Source: Heloderma charlesbogerti
Lineage: Eukaryota; Chordata; Lepidosauria; Squamata; Helodermatidae
Reading direction: 5' to 3'
Assembly (NCBI GenBank): GCA_026122225.1
Contig: JANEZZ010002205.1
Coordinates: 682,001-746,000, forward strand
Length of the DNA: 64,000 bases
Of the stretch, positions 63,064 through 64,000 are shown piece after piece (within the stretch, counting starts at the first letter, position 1; each line of letters begins with the position of its first letter). The position numbers and the translations under genes are program-made. Under the pieces are notes generated by a model that saw only the letters and a list, made by a program, of their open reading frames with translations, ran no database searches and had not been told where the DNA came from.

Positions 63064-63370
63064 CCCGGACGAGATCTCTAACAGGGCAGCCGCCTCTCTG
63101 CTCAGTGAATTCTGTGTGGCTAGTAAGCCATGGTCCTGGAAATGAAAGAGCTTTGCGGTGTGGGGAACTTAGGATCACAAGATCAAAGACATGTTTGACA
63201 TACATTTAGCTATAGAAAAAGCCCTGTATTTTCTTACTGTTCGTGTGTATATATACCTATACATATGTACAACTGTGTTTTGTGTAAATAAGAAAGTGTG
63301 CAGGGTGTTGTGAGGGTGTATAGAGGTCTATTTCATGTAAAGAAATTAAAGGAAAGGTTATATTAAGTTT
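63064..63370 (+). other. VPS13D: VPS13D 3' UTR (proximal form)
   Basis: AT-rich non-coding sequence follows the stop codon. It carries TATATATACC-type runs and reaches an ATTAAA at 63345-63350. The extent is inferred from that signal; a longer form using the distal AATAAA near 63702 is possible. No repeat is recognised in it. Confidence 0.6.
63345..63350 (+). terminator. Candidate proximal poly(A) signal ATTAAA
   Basis: The common variant hexamer ATTAAA lies 282 bp after the VPS13D stop and is followed within about 25 bp by T-rich sequence. The assignment is by position only. Confidence 0.45.
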
Positions 63371-63701
63371 TCTATTGCACTGATTCTGAGCTTTTTGAAA
63401 TGGCACTTGTTTTTGTGTAGAGGGGGTGAGGAGGCCAAGTGCATCACGGGGGGACAGCTGGAATGCTTAGAGGTTGTTTTACAGTAGCCTGTGGGTGATC
63501 TGCCGAGGTGCCCATATGGCAGGGTCAGGATGGGCTCTGACCGTGAGGATGGGACATATTCCTTTCCAGTGTTTAGCGCTTTACTATCCTGCTGGTGCCA
63601 GGATCTTTTCTCTTTCTGTTTCTTCAGTGGGTTTATTGCCGTTTGGAAGGGCAAAGAGAAGGCGGCACAAAATATTGCAACATAGAGCGTTTACTCCGTT
63701 A

Positions 63702-63707
63702 AATAAA
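63702..63707 (+). terminator. Candidate distal poly(A) signal AATAAA
   Basis: A canonical AATAAA follows TACTCCGTTA about 640 bp after the stop, with a second near-match (ATAAAA) just after. It could end a longer VPS13D transcript. Chance occurrence is possible. Confidence 0.35.
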
Positions 63708-63939
63708 CGCATAAAACACATTCTGTGGTTTAGCATGTACTGCAGTGATCCCTCCCAGGTCGCCCGAATCCAGCGTAAGGGCATCCAAGAGTACTTTTGA
63801 TCAACTAAGTAATTTTTCTCACATTTTGAGATGTTCGCTTTATAAGGAAATGTTGTAAAAGAATATTTAGTGGTATCTCTTTGCAGCTTAAATAATGATA
63901 CCTCTTTTATAGCGGGACAGTTATAGGAAGGATAGTGAT

Positions 63940-63967
63940 AACACACACACACACACACACACACACA
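63940..63967. repeat. (AC)n microsatellite
   Basis: A pure AC run of about 28 bp near the window end, downstream of VPS13D. Confidence 0.95.
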
Positions 63968-64000
63968 AAGTTGCCCGCTGCAAGTATTGGCCTTAACAAG

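Noticed and set aside
62068..62751. Cluster of functional 5S rRNA genes
   Set aside because: Each unit lacks the 5S 5' end and a T-run terminator and carries a CR1 tail, so these are SINE-like composites.

Overview
The window is vertebrate nuclear DNA, most likely from a squamate reptile (lizard or snake). The repeat content points there: CR1 fragments ending in the ATTCTATGA-type terminus, L2-clade LINE ends with a GCCCAGAGAGCTT...GGGCGGTAT 3' end, a BovB LINE fragment, MIR-like and tRNA-derived SINEs, a 5S-rRNA-headed SINE with a CR1 tail, and many short inverted-repeat DNA transposons. I cannot name the species. There is no prokaryotic gene organisation, CRISPR array or operon.

One host gene is supported: the 3' end of VPS13D on the + strand. 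Nine coding exons splice in frame into 460 codons plus a stop. They lie at 398-494, 1116-1264, 4771-4905, 5828-5995, 32292-32424, 32700-32895, 55734-55865, 60311-60551 and 62932-63063, and the 3' UTR with poly(A) signals follows. Every junction is GT-AG with matching phase. The exons encode the C-terminal ATG2/VPS13-type helical region and the final PH-like domain of this bridge-like lipid-transfer protein. The gene continues upstream of the window.

Layout: 0.4-6 kb holds four exons with short introns. 6-32.3 kb is one 26.3-kb intron with nested CR1, L2, SINE, hAT and LTR debris. 32.3-32.9 kb holds two exons. 32.9-55.7 kb is a 22.8-kb intron with LINE and SINE remains. 55.7-63.1 kb holds the last three exons. 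About 187 bp before the last exon is a four-copy tandem array (171-bp period) of a 5S-rRNA/CR1 composite.

The most unusual signals are that array; a family of TAA-flanked inverted-repeat elements with GGGCGCAATCC termini, 145-433 bp long; a three-level nest (SINE, hAT-like element, TAA-flanked element) at 57-58.3 kb; a solo LTR with a perfect 5-bp target duplication; and several foldback elements that interrupt, or are interrupted by, other repeats. Nothing suggests a second protein-coding host gene; the long open frames outside the exons are retroelement remnants or chance frames.
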